Both the position numbers and the translations under genes were made by a program. Below, in pieces: positions 8,484 to 17,491 of a DNA stretch of 64,000 nt; position 1 is the stretch's first letter, and each line of letters opens with the position of its first letter. Source of the stretch: G021776435 sp046756245 (GTDB taxonomy: Bacteria; Pseudomonadota; Alphaproteobacteria; Caulobacterales; Parvularculaceae); the NCBI GenBank assembly GCA_046756245.1, contig JBHHVZ010000001.1, positions 23,171 to 87,170 of the forward strand. Direction: 5' to 3'. The notes beneath the pieces were generated by a model that was not told where the DNA came from, did no database searches, and worked only from the letters and a program-made list of their open reading frames with translations.

Positions 8484-9494
8484 TCATTCCACCTTCGGCA
8501 GATCTGCGAGCTTGAACCGTGCGATGGACGCCTCCCCGTCCCGGAAAACGATCGGCGCGGCCAGTTTTCCGCCGGTCGGAAGCGCCGCCAGGGCGAGACC
8601 AGTCCCCACCGCGTCGGCTTCCGCTTGCTCCAGCACGCCCGCCCTGCCCAGCAATTCGGCGAGGCCGGCCGGGTTTTCGATCTCCGCATCGATCGCGCCC
8701 GCCGGATAACCTTCGGCGTCAAGATGAAGAACGCCGGCGGCGGAGATGCGGGTCTTGCCCGTTTCAATGCCGAGCCGCCGGACCCTCAGCGCGCCGGTTG
8801 GTTTTCCCGCGCCGTCGCCTGGCGCAGTTTGCGAAAATCCCAACGCGGCGCCGACCCGCGACAACGATACCGCGCGCGACCCGTCCTCAAAGGCGACAGC
8901 GTCGGCGCGAAGGCTCGCTTCGATTGTAGCGGGGTCGGTCGCATTGGGCGCTGCATCGAGCAGGAATTGCGACGCTGATATTCGCGCCGCCCCTGTTTCG
9001 CTGCGCGCTGCGCCGTTTAAAACCTCCAGACTGAACAGCCAGCCCCGGTCGGAATCGGCGGCGACGCTGGCGCGGATAGTGTCGCCCGCAGCCCGCCATG
9101 CGCCGATTTCGGGGCTTTCAAAATTTTGCGCGCCCCGGGGTGAAAAAATCAACCTGTCGAGGGCGTAGGGAAGCGCGTCGATATCGAGGCTTTCAGCCCG
9201 CCAGCGCCAGCGCCCCGGATCAGCGATTTCAACAGCATTGACGTGCGCGCGCAGGAAGAACGGAAACCCTGCTGTCGAAATTGCGTTGTAGGAAACGACG
9301 AGGCCGTTTTCGCGCTGATCCTCAGCCCAGTCTTCGACCAAGCCGCGCATGGTCTCGGCGCCGCGCATCCAGAAAAATCCGTAAGCGGCGACGAGCAGCG
9401 CAGCGACAGCAATCGGCAGGTAAAGCAGAAGCCATCTGTTGCGCCGAAACGCCGACGCGGCCGATGCGTCCGAAACGGGGGGCGCGTCGCTCAT
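8484..9494 (-). CDS. DUF2125 family membrane-anchored protein
   Basis: Alphaproteobacterial protein of unknown function, 336 residues. One membrane helix (about residues 20-40) follows a short cytoplasmic N-terminus; the rest is predicted to lie in the periplasm. The family resembles AsmA-like beta-rich proteins, with GFPFFLRA and a YALDRLIFSPRGAQNF stretch being the recognisable parts. The start at 9494 is chosen because its ATG overlaps the TGA of the upstream plsC gene (ATGA, 9491-9494), a sign of translational coupling; a longer frame exists but would lie wholly inside plsC. Coupling with an acyltransferase suggests an envelope-lipid role, which is inference. Confidence 0.87.
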   Translation of the reverse strand: MSDAPPVSDASAASAFRRNRWLLLYLPIAVAALLVAAYGFFWMRGAETMRGLVEDWAEDQRENGLVVSYNAISTAGFPFFLRAHVNAVEIADPGRWRWRAESLDIDALPYALDRLIFSPRGAQNFESPEIGAWRAAGDTIRASVAADSDRGWLFSLEVLNGAARSETGAARISASQFLLDAAPNATDPATIEASLRADAVAFEDGSRAVSLSRVGAALGFSQTAPGDGAGKPTGALRVRRLGIETGKTRISAAGVLHLDAEGYPAGAIDAEIENPAGLAELLGRAGVLEQAEADAVGTGLALAALPTGGKLAAPIVFRDGEASIARFKLADLPKVE

Positions 9495-10255
9495 GAGCGA
9501 CTCGCCGCGCCGAGAGCCGCCGGTTCCGCGCCGTCGTAGCGCGCCTGCGAATCGCCGGAGAGGTCCCGCCGCGCGGATTCTATCTGCGCCTTGAGCATTG
9601 AGAGAAAATCCTTGCGATCCATGCCGGGTTCGATCGGCGGCAGAAAACGGATCGTAATCTCGCCTGGAATTTTCAAAATCCCCGGATGGCGCCAATGGCG
9701 GCCCGAGTCGTGCGCCACTGGAACGCACGGCGCGCCGGCGGCTTTATAAATGCCGGCGATCCCGGGCTGGAATTCGCCCCGCGCGCCGGGCGCAATCCGC
9801 GTGCCTTCGGGAAAAACGACAACCTGTTTGCCCTCGGCGATGCTTGCAGCGGCGTCTCGGGTCAGGCCCCGCATGGCTTTGGCGCCGGCTTTCCGGTCGA
9901 CGACGATATTGCCCGACAGTTTCACCCACCATCCGTAAATCGGAATGCGCAAGAGCTCCTTTTTCAAGACCATCACGGGACGCGGCAACAAAGCATAAAG
10001 CGCAATCGTCTCCCACATCGACTGATGGTTCGACGCCACCGTCGCCCCGCCAGCCGGGATATTTTCGCTCCCCTCGACGCGATAGGAAACGCCGCAAATC
10101 AGCTTTAACCCTCCGAGTACGCCGCGGCTCCAGAATTTGGTGACCCGGCGCACCGAATTCTCGCCGATAATAAATGCGGGCGCGGCCGGCAATGTCAGGA
10201 CGGCCGAAAACAAAAAGAGATACAGGGTAAAAAGCCCTGAACGCAGAAAGGTCAT
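9491..10255 (-). CDS. plsC: 1-acyl-sn-glycerol-3-phosphate acyltransferase (PlsC type)
   Basis: Transfers an acyl chain to lysophosphatidic acid at the inner membrane, making phosphatidic acid. The 254-residue protein has an N-terminal hydrophobic segment (about 8-30), the first acyltransferase motif NHQSMWE at 76-82 and the FPEGTR motif near residue 150. Motif I reads His-x4-Glu rather than the classical His-x4-Asp, a variant met in alphaproteobacterial PlsC-like enzymes. It follows the YdcF-like gene by 11 bases and its stop overlaps the DUF2125 start. Other lysophospholipid or ornithine-lipid acyltransferases share these motifs, so exact substrate is uncertain. Confidence 0.9.
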   Translation of the reverse strand: MTFLRSGLFTLYLFLFSAVLTLPAAPAFIIGENSVRRVTKFWSRGVLGGLKLICGVSYRVEGSENIPAGGATVASNHQSMWETIALYALLPRPVMVLKKELLRIPIYGWWVKLSGNIVVDRKAGAKAMRGLTRDAAASIAEGKQVVVFPEGTRIAPGARGEFQPGIAGIYKAAGAPCVPVAHDSGRHWRHPGILKIPGEITIRFLPPIEPGMDRKDFLSMLKAQIESARRDLSGDSQARYDGAEPAALGAASRS

Positions 10256-10266
10256 ACGTCAGCGTC

Positions 10267-10848
10267 TCAATGACTGCGCGGCGCAAATAACGTCTTTATA
10301 CAGACGGTCAGAAATTTACTGTACTCGATGGCGAACATGCGCCAGGCGTCGGCTGAAGCCGGGCGGCCCTTTTCATCGAGCAGTCCGGACGCAACGGGGT
10401 AGGCCGAAATTTCGACCCCTGCAAGGTTCGCTCGCGTTTCGAGAAGCGCGCGCGGCATGTGGTAATCCGATGTTACAAGGATAAGATGCTTGAAACCATG
10501 CGCATCCGCCCAAGCGCGCACTTCCGCTGCATTTCCTTCGGTCGAGCGCGCCTGATGGCCGAGATCGACGCAGCATTCGAACAGCGACGCCTCGCCCGGC
10601 CATAAATTCTTGATTCGCTCGCGGGTGATTTCTGGATTGACGCCGGAAATCAGCAGGCGCGCGCCGGCGCCGCTGTTCAAAAGCTCCAGCCCCGCCGTAA
10701 TCCGCGCGCCGGCGCCGGTGAAGACGACCACCCCTTCCGCCGGCGCCGGCGGCTCATCGGAAGCGGTCGGCAGAACGCCGATGAACACCAGCAGGCCCGT
10801 CGCCCAGCCGGCGCAAATCAAACACAGGAGAATGATCGTCAATCGCAC
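10267..10848 (-). CDS. YdcF/SanA-like DUF218 protein
   Basis: A 193-residue protein with one N-terminal membrane helix (residues 3-25) and a periplasmic or cytoplasm-facing DUF218 domain. Family signposts are the opening VVFTGAGARI, the STEGNAAE segment and the TSDYHMPRA motif. Members such as E. coli SanA, ElyC and YdcF affect envelope integrity, but the reaction is unknown. Translation appears to begin at a GTG with GGGGAT upstream. The position between ftsX and plsC supports an envelope role. Confidence 0.88.
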   Translation of the reverse strand: MRLTIILLCLICAGWATGLLVFIGVLPTASDEPPAPAEGVVVFTGAGARITAGLELLNSGAGARLLISGVNPEITRERIKNLWPGEASLFECCVDLGHQARSTEGNAAEVRAWADAHGFKHLILVTSDYHMPRALLETRANLAGVEISAYPVASGLLDEKGRPASADAWRMFAIEYSKFLTVCIKTLFAPRSH

Positions 10849-10932
10849 GGGCGATCCCCATCGGCGTTAGGGCCTTCGGAAAAACGATAGCCGGTTTTCC
10901 CGGAAGCTGCCAGAATGCAGGCCTCGCAGGCG

Positions 10933-11886
10933 TCAATATTGCCGGCGAAGCGTTTTCAGAACCGTGAACCGCGCGGTTGCGGCGGACACCAGGCAGGTCG
11001 CCGCCGGAACGATCAAAAGCCAGGCCAGAACGCCGCCTTGCAGCTCGACATTCGGCAGGAAAAAGCCTTCCGCCCCCCGAACGCGAGTGATGAGCGCGGC
11101 GCCGCCCAAGGCGACCAACGCCAGAAACAGACCGGCCATCGATCCCCTGAAGCCGAGAATGAAAAACCGCCGCTGCACTTCATTGGCGATGAAGGCGTCC
11201 GTCGCGCCCACAAGATGCAGAAGCGACACGATTTCATGATTGGCGGCCAGCCCTGCGCGCGCGGCGAACACCGATATGGCGCACGCCGCGCCCATGACCA
11301 ACAGGAAAACCGTAAACGCAAGCGCCTGCCCCGAGCGGGCGGCGGCGGCGAGACGCGAATGCCAGCTCCCATGATCATCGATCGAGGCGCCCGGCGCGGC
11401 CGCTGCGAGACGCGTGCGCAAGAGCCCCAGATCGTTATGCAGCGCCGGCGTCGCCTTGACTTCGATGAGCGCGGGCACGTTCAGATAGGCGCCGACATTG
11501 CCGCGCCCGAGCCACGGCTCGAGCAGTTTGGCGGCGTCTTCCGGCGCCATCGCCTTCGCCGAAACAACCCCTTCTGTTGTGGACAGCACCCGCAACGCCG
11601 CGTCGACGTCTTCAGCGATCAATTCGGCGGAGGCGCCTTTAACCTGAATGGTCAACTCGGTTCGCAGCTCCGACGTCCATGATCCGGCCGCCAGCGAAAT
11701 GACGATGAACCCCGACAGAGACAGCGCCGCCAGAAAGGAGATGGCCGCAATCACGGCGGTCAGCGGCGCGCCGCCGGCGCCGGCCTCCGGCAACAGCGGT
11801 TCGGCGCGGAAGCGGCGCAAGAAGCCGCCTTTCGGCGCTTTCCTTTCCTTTTCGCCAGCGTTTCCAGTTTCCGATTTTCCGTTCAC
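10933..11886 (-). CDS. ftsX: Cell division protein FtsX
   Basis: Integral membrane partner of the ATPase FtsE; the FtsEX complex controls peptidoglycan hydrolases at the division septum. Four helices are visible, one near residue 55 and three in the C-terminal half, with a periplasmic loop of about 110 residues after the first, as in FtsX. The preferred start is GTG at 11886, which overlaps the ftsE stop (GTGA) and has GGGAG eight bases before it; an ATG at 11913 would add nine residues and overlap ftsE by 31 bases. The N-terminal tail before the first helix is long and basic. Confidence 0.93.
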   Translation of the reverse strand: MNGKSETGNAGEKERKAPKGGFLRRFRAEPLLPEAGAGGAPLTAVIAAISFLAALSLSGFIVISLAAGSWTSELRTELTIQVKGASAELIAEDVDAALRVLSTTEGVVSAKAMAPEDAAKLLEPWLGRGNVGAYLNVPALIEVKATPALHNDLGLLRTRLAAAAPGASIDDHGSWHSRLAAAARSGQALAFTVFLLVMGAACAISVFAARAGLAANHEIVSLLHLVGATDAFIANEVQRRFFILGFRGSMAGLFLALVALGGAALITRVRGAEGFFLPNVELQGGVLAWLLIVPAATCLVSAATARFTVLKTLRRQY

Positions 11887-12560
11887 CGCCGCGCTCCCGC
11901 GGATTCTTCCCACAACCGTCCCCCGTTAAGCTTCAGGACAGGTTTATCCAGCATTTCGACAAGATGAAAATCGTGCGTGGCGACAATTACGGCGGCGCCC
12001 AGCTTATTGAGCTCGACAAAGAGCTTCATGATACGCTCGCCCATCGCCGGGTCCACATTGCCCGTCGGCTCGTCAGCGAGGATCAGGTCAGGCTTTGAGA
12101 CCAACGCCCGGGCGAGTGCGACGCGCTGCTTTTCCCCGCCGGAAAGGGTCGGCGGCTTGGCCTCCACGTGATCGCCGAGCCCCACCCAATTTAAGAGTTC
12201 CCTTACGTCTTCCCGATATTGATTTTGGTTAACGCCCGCCACTTTCATGGGCAGGGCGACGTTTTCGAATGCGGTGAGATGGTCGAGAAGCCGGAATTCC
12301 TGGAACACGACGCCGATCCGGCGCCGCAGGGCGGGCAGGTCTTCGCGCGCCGCCGTGGTGACGTCCTCGCCGAACAGCGTAAGCCGCCCTTCGGTTGGTT
12401 TCTGGGCGAGATAGATCAGTTTGAGAAGCGTGGTCTTGCCGGCCCCGGAAGGCCCCGTGAGGAACCGGAACTCGCCTTCCTTGAGCCCGAAATTAACCCC
12501 GCTCAGGGTTTCGGGCTCGTCCTCATAGGCGAAGCCGACTTTGTCAAAACCAACGATCAC
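11883..12560 (-). CDS. ftsE: Cell division ATP-binding protein FtsE
   Basis: ABC-type ATPase that drives FtsX, 225 residues. Seen in order: the start of the ABC fold (FDKVGFAYEDE), Walker A GPSGAGKT, the Q-loop in VVFQEFRLL, the signature LSGGEKQR, Walker B LILADEPT and the His switch in VATHDF. No ATG is available at the proper N-terminus; GTG at 12560 with AGAGGAAAC upstream gives the expected length, while the open frame further upstream has no homology and would cross the promoter of the divergent gene. Only 74 bases separate it from the divergent zinc-ribbon gene. Confidence 0.95.
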   Translation of the reverse strand: MIVGFDKVGFAYEDEPETLSGVNFGLKEGEFRFLTGPSGAGKTTLLKLIYLAQKPTEGRLTLFGEDVTTAAREDLPALRRRIGVVFQEFRLLDHLTAFENVALPMKVAGVNQNQYREDVRELLNWVGLGDHVEAKPPTLSGGEKQRVALARALVSKPDLILADEPTGNVDPAMGERIMKLFVELNKLGAAVIVATHDFHLVEMLDKPVLKLNGGRLWEESAGARR

Positions 12561-12634
12561 TATCCGTTTCCTCTGTCGCTGCGCGACGCCGGCGGGCGGG
12601 CGCCGGCGCAGCCAAAGCGTGATTCTGCCGTTCC

Positions 12635-14107
12635 ATGATAATCGTCTGTCCCAGTTGCGCCACGAGCTATGACGTCGAAGACGCGAGGTTTTCGCCGAAT
12701 GGCCGCTCAGTGCGCTGCGCCGCCTGCGATCGCTGCTGGTTCGTCCCCGCCCCGGAGCCGGTTGAAGGCCTGGTGCGCCGCCGCGATATCGCCGGCGATT
12801 CGGCCCGAAGCCGAAGAGAATGGCCCGAAAAGGTTTCCGACGAAACCGCAGAAGAAGATGAAGCGCTGTTTGACGCGCGCCGCGACGATCCCGATGCCCG
12901 GGACGGCGGCCGGCGTGACGGTGGCGGCGACAGCGATGCGCCGGCGCCGCGGGACGGGGCGGCCTCGTCGTCCGACCGCGCCCCCGAACGCCGCACCGGC
13001 CGGCCCGATGCGATTCGCACCGAAGACGATCGCCAGCCGCCGGTTTCCGGCCGTCGCCGGCCGCCGGAGCCGGAAGAGCGCGACCGTTCTTTCCCGCTGC
13101 GCCGGCGTCCGAAGCCCGCCGCCCAGGAGCGTGAACGCGATCTCGGCGCACGGCGGCGCCGACCCGACGCCTTCGATGATTATGACGAACCCGGGCGGTT
13201 CGACGACGAGAACGATGACGTCCTCTTCGCTGCGGAGCCCGACGATGAGCCTGCAGCGGCGCGGCCGGACAAACCGAAGACCGGCTTGCGTTTTTCAGAC
13301 GATGACGCGTGCGATGAGGAAAAACCGTCAGGCCGGCGGCGCGACGAACCGCGCCGTCCCGACCGCCGCCGTGACGCCGTGGTCGACGCCGACTGGGAAG
13401 ATATCGACGACGACGGAGATCGTTCGGACCAAGACGGACGCGACCGCCGCCGGGACCGACGCATCCGCGCCGAGCGGCGGCGCTCGACGGCGCTGGCGCG
13501 GGCGGACGAATTCGCCGCGCTCGATCCGCGCATACTCGATGAGGAATTCTTCACGTCCCTGCGCGTTCAGCCGAAAGAACTGAATAAAGCGCTCAGGAAA
13601 GCGCGCCGGCGCGCCGAAATGCGCGAGAAGAACCGGCTGACGCCGTTGCGGGCACTGGGCTGGACGCTATGGATCGGCGCCGTGGCGGCGACCGCGTTCG
13701 GCGTTTATGTCTATCGCAACGAGATCGTACGCACCTGGCCCAACGCCGCCGGCGCTTACGCCGTCATCGGGATAGAGGCCAACCCCTACGGCCTGGCGAT
13801 CGAAGACGTGCGCCATCGCCTCGCCATGTCGACAGCGGGCCCGACAATCGAAATCACCGGCAAGCTGCGCAACGCGCGCGACGCCGCCGTCAAGCCGCCG
13901 CTCCTCCAGGCCGAAGCGCTGGGGCCGCGCGGGGAACTGCTGTCGCGCTGGACGTTCGAGGCCGAAGGCGATGAAGTCTTGGCAGGCGAGGCGATAGAAT
14001 TTATAACGCGCGCCCCGGCGCCCGAAGGAGTCGCCGAGGTGGCGCTGTCCTTCGCGCCTGAAAAGGGCGGGGTCATTTCGGTCGGCGATTTCCTGACGCG
14101 GCGGTAA
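12635..14107 (+). CDS. Zinc-ribbon membrane protein with a long charged linker (MJ0042/DUF3426-like)
   Basis: 490 residues in three parts. Residues 1-38 are an MJ0042-type zinc ribbon with two CxxC knuckles (CPSC at 5-8, CAAC at 29-32). Residues 40-300 are a low-complexity stretch made mostly of Asp, Arg, Glu, Pro and Ala, surely disordered. Residues 340-375 hold a single membrane helix (LGWTLWIGAVAATAFGVYVY), followed by a periplasmic DUF3426-like beta domain (about 385-490) with the ITGKLRNARDAAVKPP pattern. Related proteins are found divergent from ftsEX in alphaproteobacteria. No function is established; a regulator or assembly factor spanning the inner membrane is the natural reading of the layout. 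Confidence 0.85.
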   Translation: MIIVCPSCATSYDVEDARFSPNGRSVRCAACDRCWFVPAPEPVEGLVRRRDIAGDSARSRREWPEKVSDETAEEDEALFDARRDDPDARDGGRRDGGGDSDAPAPRDGAASSSDRAPERRTGRPDAIRTEDDRQPPVSGRRRPPEPEERDRSFPLRRRPKPAAQERERDLGARRRRPDAFDDYDEPGRFDDENDDVLFAAEPDDEPAAARPDKPKTGLRFSDDDACDEEKPSGRRRDEPRRPDRRRDAVVDADWEDIDDDGDRSDQDGRDRRRDRRIRAERRRSTALARADEFAALDPRILDEEFFTSLRVQPKELNKALRKARRRAEMREKNRLTPLRALGWTLWIGAVAATAFGVYVYRNEIVRTWPNAAGAYAVIGIEANPYGLAIEDVRHRLAMSTAGPTIEITGKLRNARDAAVKPPLLQAEALGPRGELLSRWTFEAEGDEVLAGEAIEFITRAPAPEGVAEVALSFAPEKGGVISVGDFLTRR

Positions 14108-14235
14108 GTCCAAGCTGCGCTGACGACCTGAGATTCAATTTAAAGGTCGACATTGGAATACAAGGCTTTTCGCCAAGCTTGTGAGGCGCGGTCAGCGCGG
14201 CGTCGCATAAGCTCAACCGCTGAAGGCCCTTTCCC

Positions 14236-14745
14236 ATGCGCACACTTTTTTCCGAAGCGGACATCAAGGCCCGCATCGAGTCTCTCGCCGACGAAATTCT
14301 CGCCGATTTTCCAAAGGATTTTCTGCTCGCCCCGGTGCTGACCGGCGCCTTCATTTTCGCCGCCGACCTTTTGCGGGCGCTGACCGAACGCGGCGCCGAT
14401 CCGGCGGTCGATTTCGTGCAGCTTTCAAGCTACGGCGGCGCGCGCGCCTCCTCCGGCGTCGTGACCCTGTTGAAGGACTTCTCGGTCGACCTCGAGGGGC
14501 GTTCGGTTCTCCTCGTCGACGACGTTCTCGACACCGGCCGAAGCCTTCATTTCGCCAAACGCATGGTTGAAGAGCGCGGCGCGGAAGTCGCCAAGATCTG
14601 CGTGCTCGTGCGCAAAGCGACCGGCCACAGCGAAGACATCGTCGCCGATTATGTCGGTTTCGAAGCCGGCGACGAGTTTCTCGTCGGCTATGGCATGGAC
14701 GACGCCGGCCGCAATCGCGGCCTCGGCTATATCGGCGTTGTGTAA
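14236..14745 (+). CDS. hpt: Hypoxanthine phosphoribosyltransferase
   Basis: Purine salvage enzyme that joins hypoxanthine or guanine to PRPP in the cytoplasm. The 169-residue length fits. The PRPP-binding motif VLLVDDVLDTGRS is seen near residues 91-103, the flexible-loop region SSYGGARASSGV lies near 59-70, and the C-terminal FLVGYGMDDAGRNRGL segment is characteristic. The preceding 128 bases show nothing I could assign. A repeat region follows the stop. Confidence 0.96.
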   Translation: MRTLFSEADIKARIESLADEILADFPKDFLLAPVLTGAFIFAADLLRALTERGADPAVDFVQLSSYGGARASSGVVTLLKDFSVDLEGRSVLLVDDVLDTGRSLHFAKRMVEERGAEVAKICVLVRKATGHSEDIVADYVGFEAGDEFLVGYGMDDAGRNRGLGYIGVV

Positions 14746-14786
14746 TACAACCTGTACGGACTATGACCGACGAGCTAAGCGCGGTC

Positions 14787-14887
14787 CCCCTCCCTTGAAA
14801 AGGGAGGGGTCAGGGGAGGGATTCCCGCGTTTCTAAAGAAAGCGGCGGCCAATCCCCTCCCTAGCCCTCCCCATTCCAAGGGGAGGG
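14787..14887. repeat. Inverted pair of C/T-rich intergenic repeats
   Basis: Two similar units face each other in the gap between hpt and the TIGR02302 gene. Each contains its own hairpin: 14787-14796 with 14800-14809 (10 bp) and 14865-14872 with 14880-14887 (8 bp). In addition AGGGGAGGGATT (14812-14823) is the perfect reverse complement of 14851-14862. The pair can therefore fold as a cruciform-like structure between two convergent genes and may act as a bidirectional terminator. Confidence 0.8.
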
Positions 14888-14949
14888 AATTTGGCCGCAC
14901 TTGTTGCTTCCGGACGGGTCAGCATAGGCGAAGATTGGTGTAAGACGGA

Positions 14950-17376
14950 TCAGAAGCGCTCGAGCAGGCGTTCGAGATACTCGATCTCTTCTTTGCTGCG
15001 GCCGGCCTCGCCGAGACGGCGGCGCAATTCCTCAATCACTTCGCGGGCGCGGCCCGCGCCGCCTTCTCCCGGCACCTCGACGTCTTCGCCGAACGGTCCC
15101 AAAGGCCGGCCAAGCGGATCGCGGCCCCGTCGCCCGGCGCCGTTATCCGGCTGGCCCTCGCCCGCCTGGCGCATCGCTTCGCGCGCAAGCGCTTCGGCGC
15201 CGGCGCGGAGATTTTCAATCGCGCGCTCCATGGCGCCGTCGGCGGCGCCGAAATCATCCGCATTGAGCGCTTCTTCGGCGGCCCGCATTTCATCGAGCGC
15301 ATCGCCGAGCGCGTGCGCCGCGTCGCCGTTCTCGTCAACCGGCGCGTCGCCAAGCTCGTCGAGCAGGTCTTGAAGATCGCCCGCAATGCCCCGCTCCTCG
15401 GCGGCGAGATCGTCGCCGGTCGCGCCGGGCTCCTGACTGCGCTCGAAAGACCGGTTGGCGAGGTCGCGCTGGCGCCCGATCAGGTCGCCCGCTTGGCCCG
15501 CCGCGCCGCCGCCTTCGCCGCCTTGCTGCGGCGTTCCGGATCCGGACGACCCGCCCCGCTGCGCCAAGCGCAGATTGTTCAAGAGGTTTTGCAGGTCAGT
15601 GAGCATCTGCCGCGCTGCGTTGTTGGCGCCCGACTGCGACAGGTTACGGATCGAATCGAGCATACGGTCGATATCGCTCTGGCTGAGTTCTTCAACGGGG
15701 CCGCGCGGGGCCGGCGCCGACTGGCCGGATTGCGCCAGAGCCTGAAGATAGTTGTTGATCGCGTCGCGCAGCGCTTCGACAAGTCGCGCAATCTCTTCCT
15801 CGCCGGCGCCGCGTTCAAGCGCCTGGCGCAAAGCCTCCTGGGCGGCTTCCATCTGACGGCGCGCAAGCTCCAGCGCTTCATCTTCAAGCTGCAGCGCCAG
15901 CGGCCAGAAATCCTCCACAGCGTCGTCGAATCCGTCGCCGTCCTGGCGCATCACCCGCCAGAAAGCCGTCCGTAGAAGGAAATATTCCTTGGTCCCGTCG
16001 TAGAATTGCTCCGGCGCGAGCGTGAGCGCGTCGAACGACCGGCCGACGCGCCGCCAGGACGGCTCGGCGACGGCGAGCGTCCTGCGCTGCTCAATGACGG
16101 CGCGCGCGAGCGGATTGTAAAACGGGCGTTCCGGCAGGCTCACTGCGGCTTCTTCGGTCTCGCCGCGCTGACCGGCGCCGTCTTTGACGACGACTTTCGC
16201 CAATACGACGAGCCCGGCCCACGGGTCGGCCTGCAGGTCGAGATCGAATCGCCGTTCGCCGGGCGCCCCGGCGGCGCCGTCAAGCGGGATAATGCGCGCT
16301 TCGCGGATCGCGCCCTCGTCGAGCGGCGGCGCGTCGAGCGGCAGGGTCTGATCGGGGTCGAGCCGAAGATGCAGCGCCGCTTGGGCGACGCCGTAATCGT
16401 CTGCGAACGCCAGCGCCAGCGATAAGAGCGCATCGTCGGTCGAGGCGGGCGGCTCGATATAGACAGCCGCAGGCGGCCTGTCGCGAATGACGCCGACCGG
16501 CCATCGGCCTTCGCGGCCGGCCAGCCGCAACCGCACGACCCCGCTTGCGTTGAGATCGAGTTCGGCGCGCACGGCGTTGTCGGCGACCCGGGCATCGGCC
16601 CGGATTTCCTCGTCGGGCGTGAGCACACTGAGCCGCGTCCGCCCGCGCCCGTTGATCTGCGCGATCACGCGCGAGCCCTGGGGAACGTTGAGCTGCTCGT
16701 CCGCGCCTTCAAGCCGCGCGCCGGCGCGCAACAGATAGACCGGCGCCTTGCCGGTATAGGCGGGCGGCTCGATCCAGAGATCGGCGGCGGTCGCCAGCGC
16801 CGCATTCGCAACGCCGGGGGCGAGCGTCGCCGCCAGTCGGGTCCGCCAGTCGCCGCCGGCGGCGACCAGCGCGACCAGAAGAAGGCCGACGGCGGAGTAT
16901 CGAAGCCCGTAAGGATCGCGGGCGTCAGCGGTGATGCGCGGCGGACGCAATCGGGCGGCGGCGGCGCGCCGGCGCATATCCTCAAGGTGGGCGCGCCACA
17001 ACGCCGGATCCCTTTCATTCGGATTGAACGGTCGGTCCTCGAGCGCCTGCAGCGGCGCATGCTTTGCGCCGCCATCCGCCTCAAGCCGCGCAAGCGCCTC
17101 GCGGCGGGCCGGCCAGCTTACTTCGCCGTGATACCGCGTGACTGCGGCGACGGTCGCCCCCGCCGCCAACAGGAGCGCAATCCAGTGGAGAGCGGCCGGC
17201 AGGTACGTCCAGATCCCGAACAGGCTTGCAACGATGAGGAGAAAACCGGGCGCCAGCGCCGGCAGGGCGGCCGGAAGCACTCGCTCCCAAAATAGAACAA
17301 GGCGCGCGAAAGCAACTGAAATCGCACCCGGCGGACGTTTCAGCCTGGGTCGACGCGCTGGCGACTCATCAGTCAT
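14950..17376 (-). CDS. TIGR02302 family (DUF4175) giant membrane protein
   Basis: Alphaproteobacterial protein of 808 residues and unknown function. Two hydrophobic helices lie near residues 35-85 and a third near 150-172; the remainder is predicted to be periplasmic. The middle has beta-rich ADLWIEPPAYTGKAP and IEPPAST stretches typical of the family; the last third is rich in Gln, Gly, Glu and Ala with helical runs (GGEGGGAAGQAGDLIGRQRD region) and ends in ERLLERF. Members of the family recur beside argH-lysA in this class, as here, although a small plus-strand gene now sits between. Start at 17376 has only a weak ribosome site. Confidence 0.88.
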   Translation of the reverse strand: MTDESPARRPRLKRPPGAISVAFARLVLFWERVLPAALPALAPGFLLIVASLFGIWTYLPAALHWIALLLAAGATVAAVTRYHGEVSWPARREALARLEADGGAKHAPLQALEDRPFNPNERDPALWRAHLEDMRRRAAAARLRPPRITADARDPYGLRYSAVGLLLVALVAAGGDWRTRLAATLAPGVANAALATAADLWIEPPAYTGKAPVYLLRAGARLEGADEQLNVPQGSRVIAQINGRGRTRLSVLTPDEEIRADARVADNAVRAELDLNASGVVRLRLAGREGRWPVGVIRDRPPAAVYIEPPASTDDALLSLALAFADDYGVAQAALHLRLDPDQTLPLDAPPLDEGAIREARIIPLDGAAGAPGERRFDLDLQADPWAGLVVLAKVVVKDGAGQRGETEEAAVSLPERPFYNPLARAVIEQRRTLAVAEPSWRRVGRSFDALTLAPEQFYDGTKEYFLLRTAFWRVMRQDGDGFDDAVEDFWPLALQLEDEALELARRQMEAAQEALRQALERGAGEEEIARLVEALRDAINNYLQALAQSGQSAPAPRGPVEELSQSDIDRMLDSIRNLSQSGANNAARQMLTDLQNLLNNLRLAQRGGSSGSGTPQQGGEGGGAAGQAGDLIGRQRDLANRSFERSQEPGATGDDLAAEERGIAGDLQDLLDELGDAPVDENGDAAHALGDALDEMRAAEEALNADDFGAADGAMERAIENLRAGAEALAREAMRQAGEGQPDNGAGRRGRDPLGRPLGPFGEDVEVPGEGGAGRAREVIEELRRRLGEAGRSKEEIEYLERLLERF

Positions 17377-17491
17377 ACTTCTTGCAGTGTAGCGGGCCGG
17401 CAGCCGTCCGTCGATGCGTGCGGCATTCCGCTCGTCCGATCCATACGGCGCATTAACGCAGCCCCGTCGTCACGGTTAACGGAGAACGCCC

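Noticed and set aside
12564..13151. Long N-terminal extension of ftsE antisense to the zinc-ribbon gene
   Set aside because: Arg/Pro-rich shadow sequence without homology; GTG at 12560 gives the family length.
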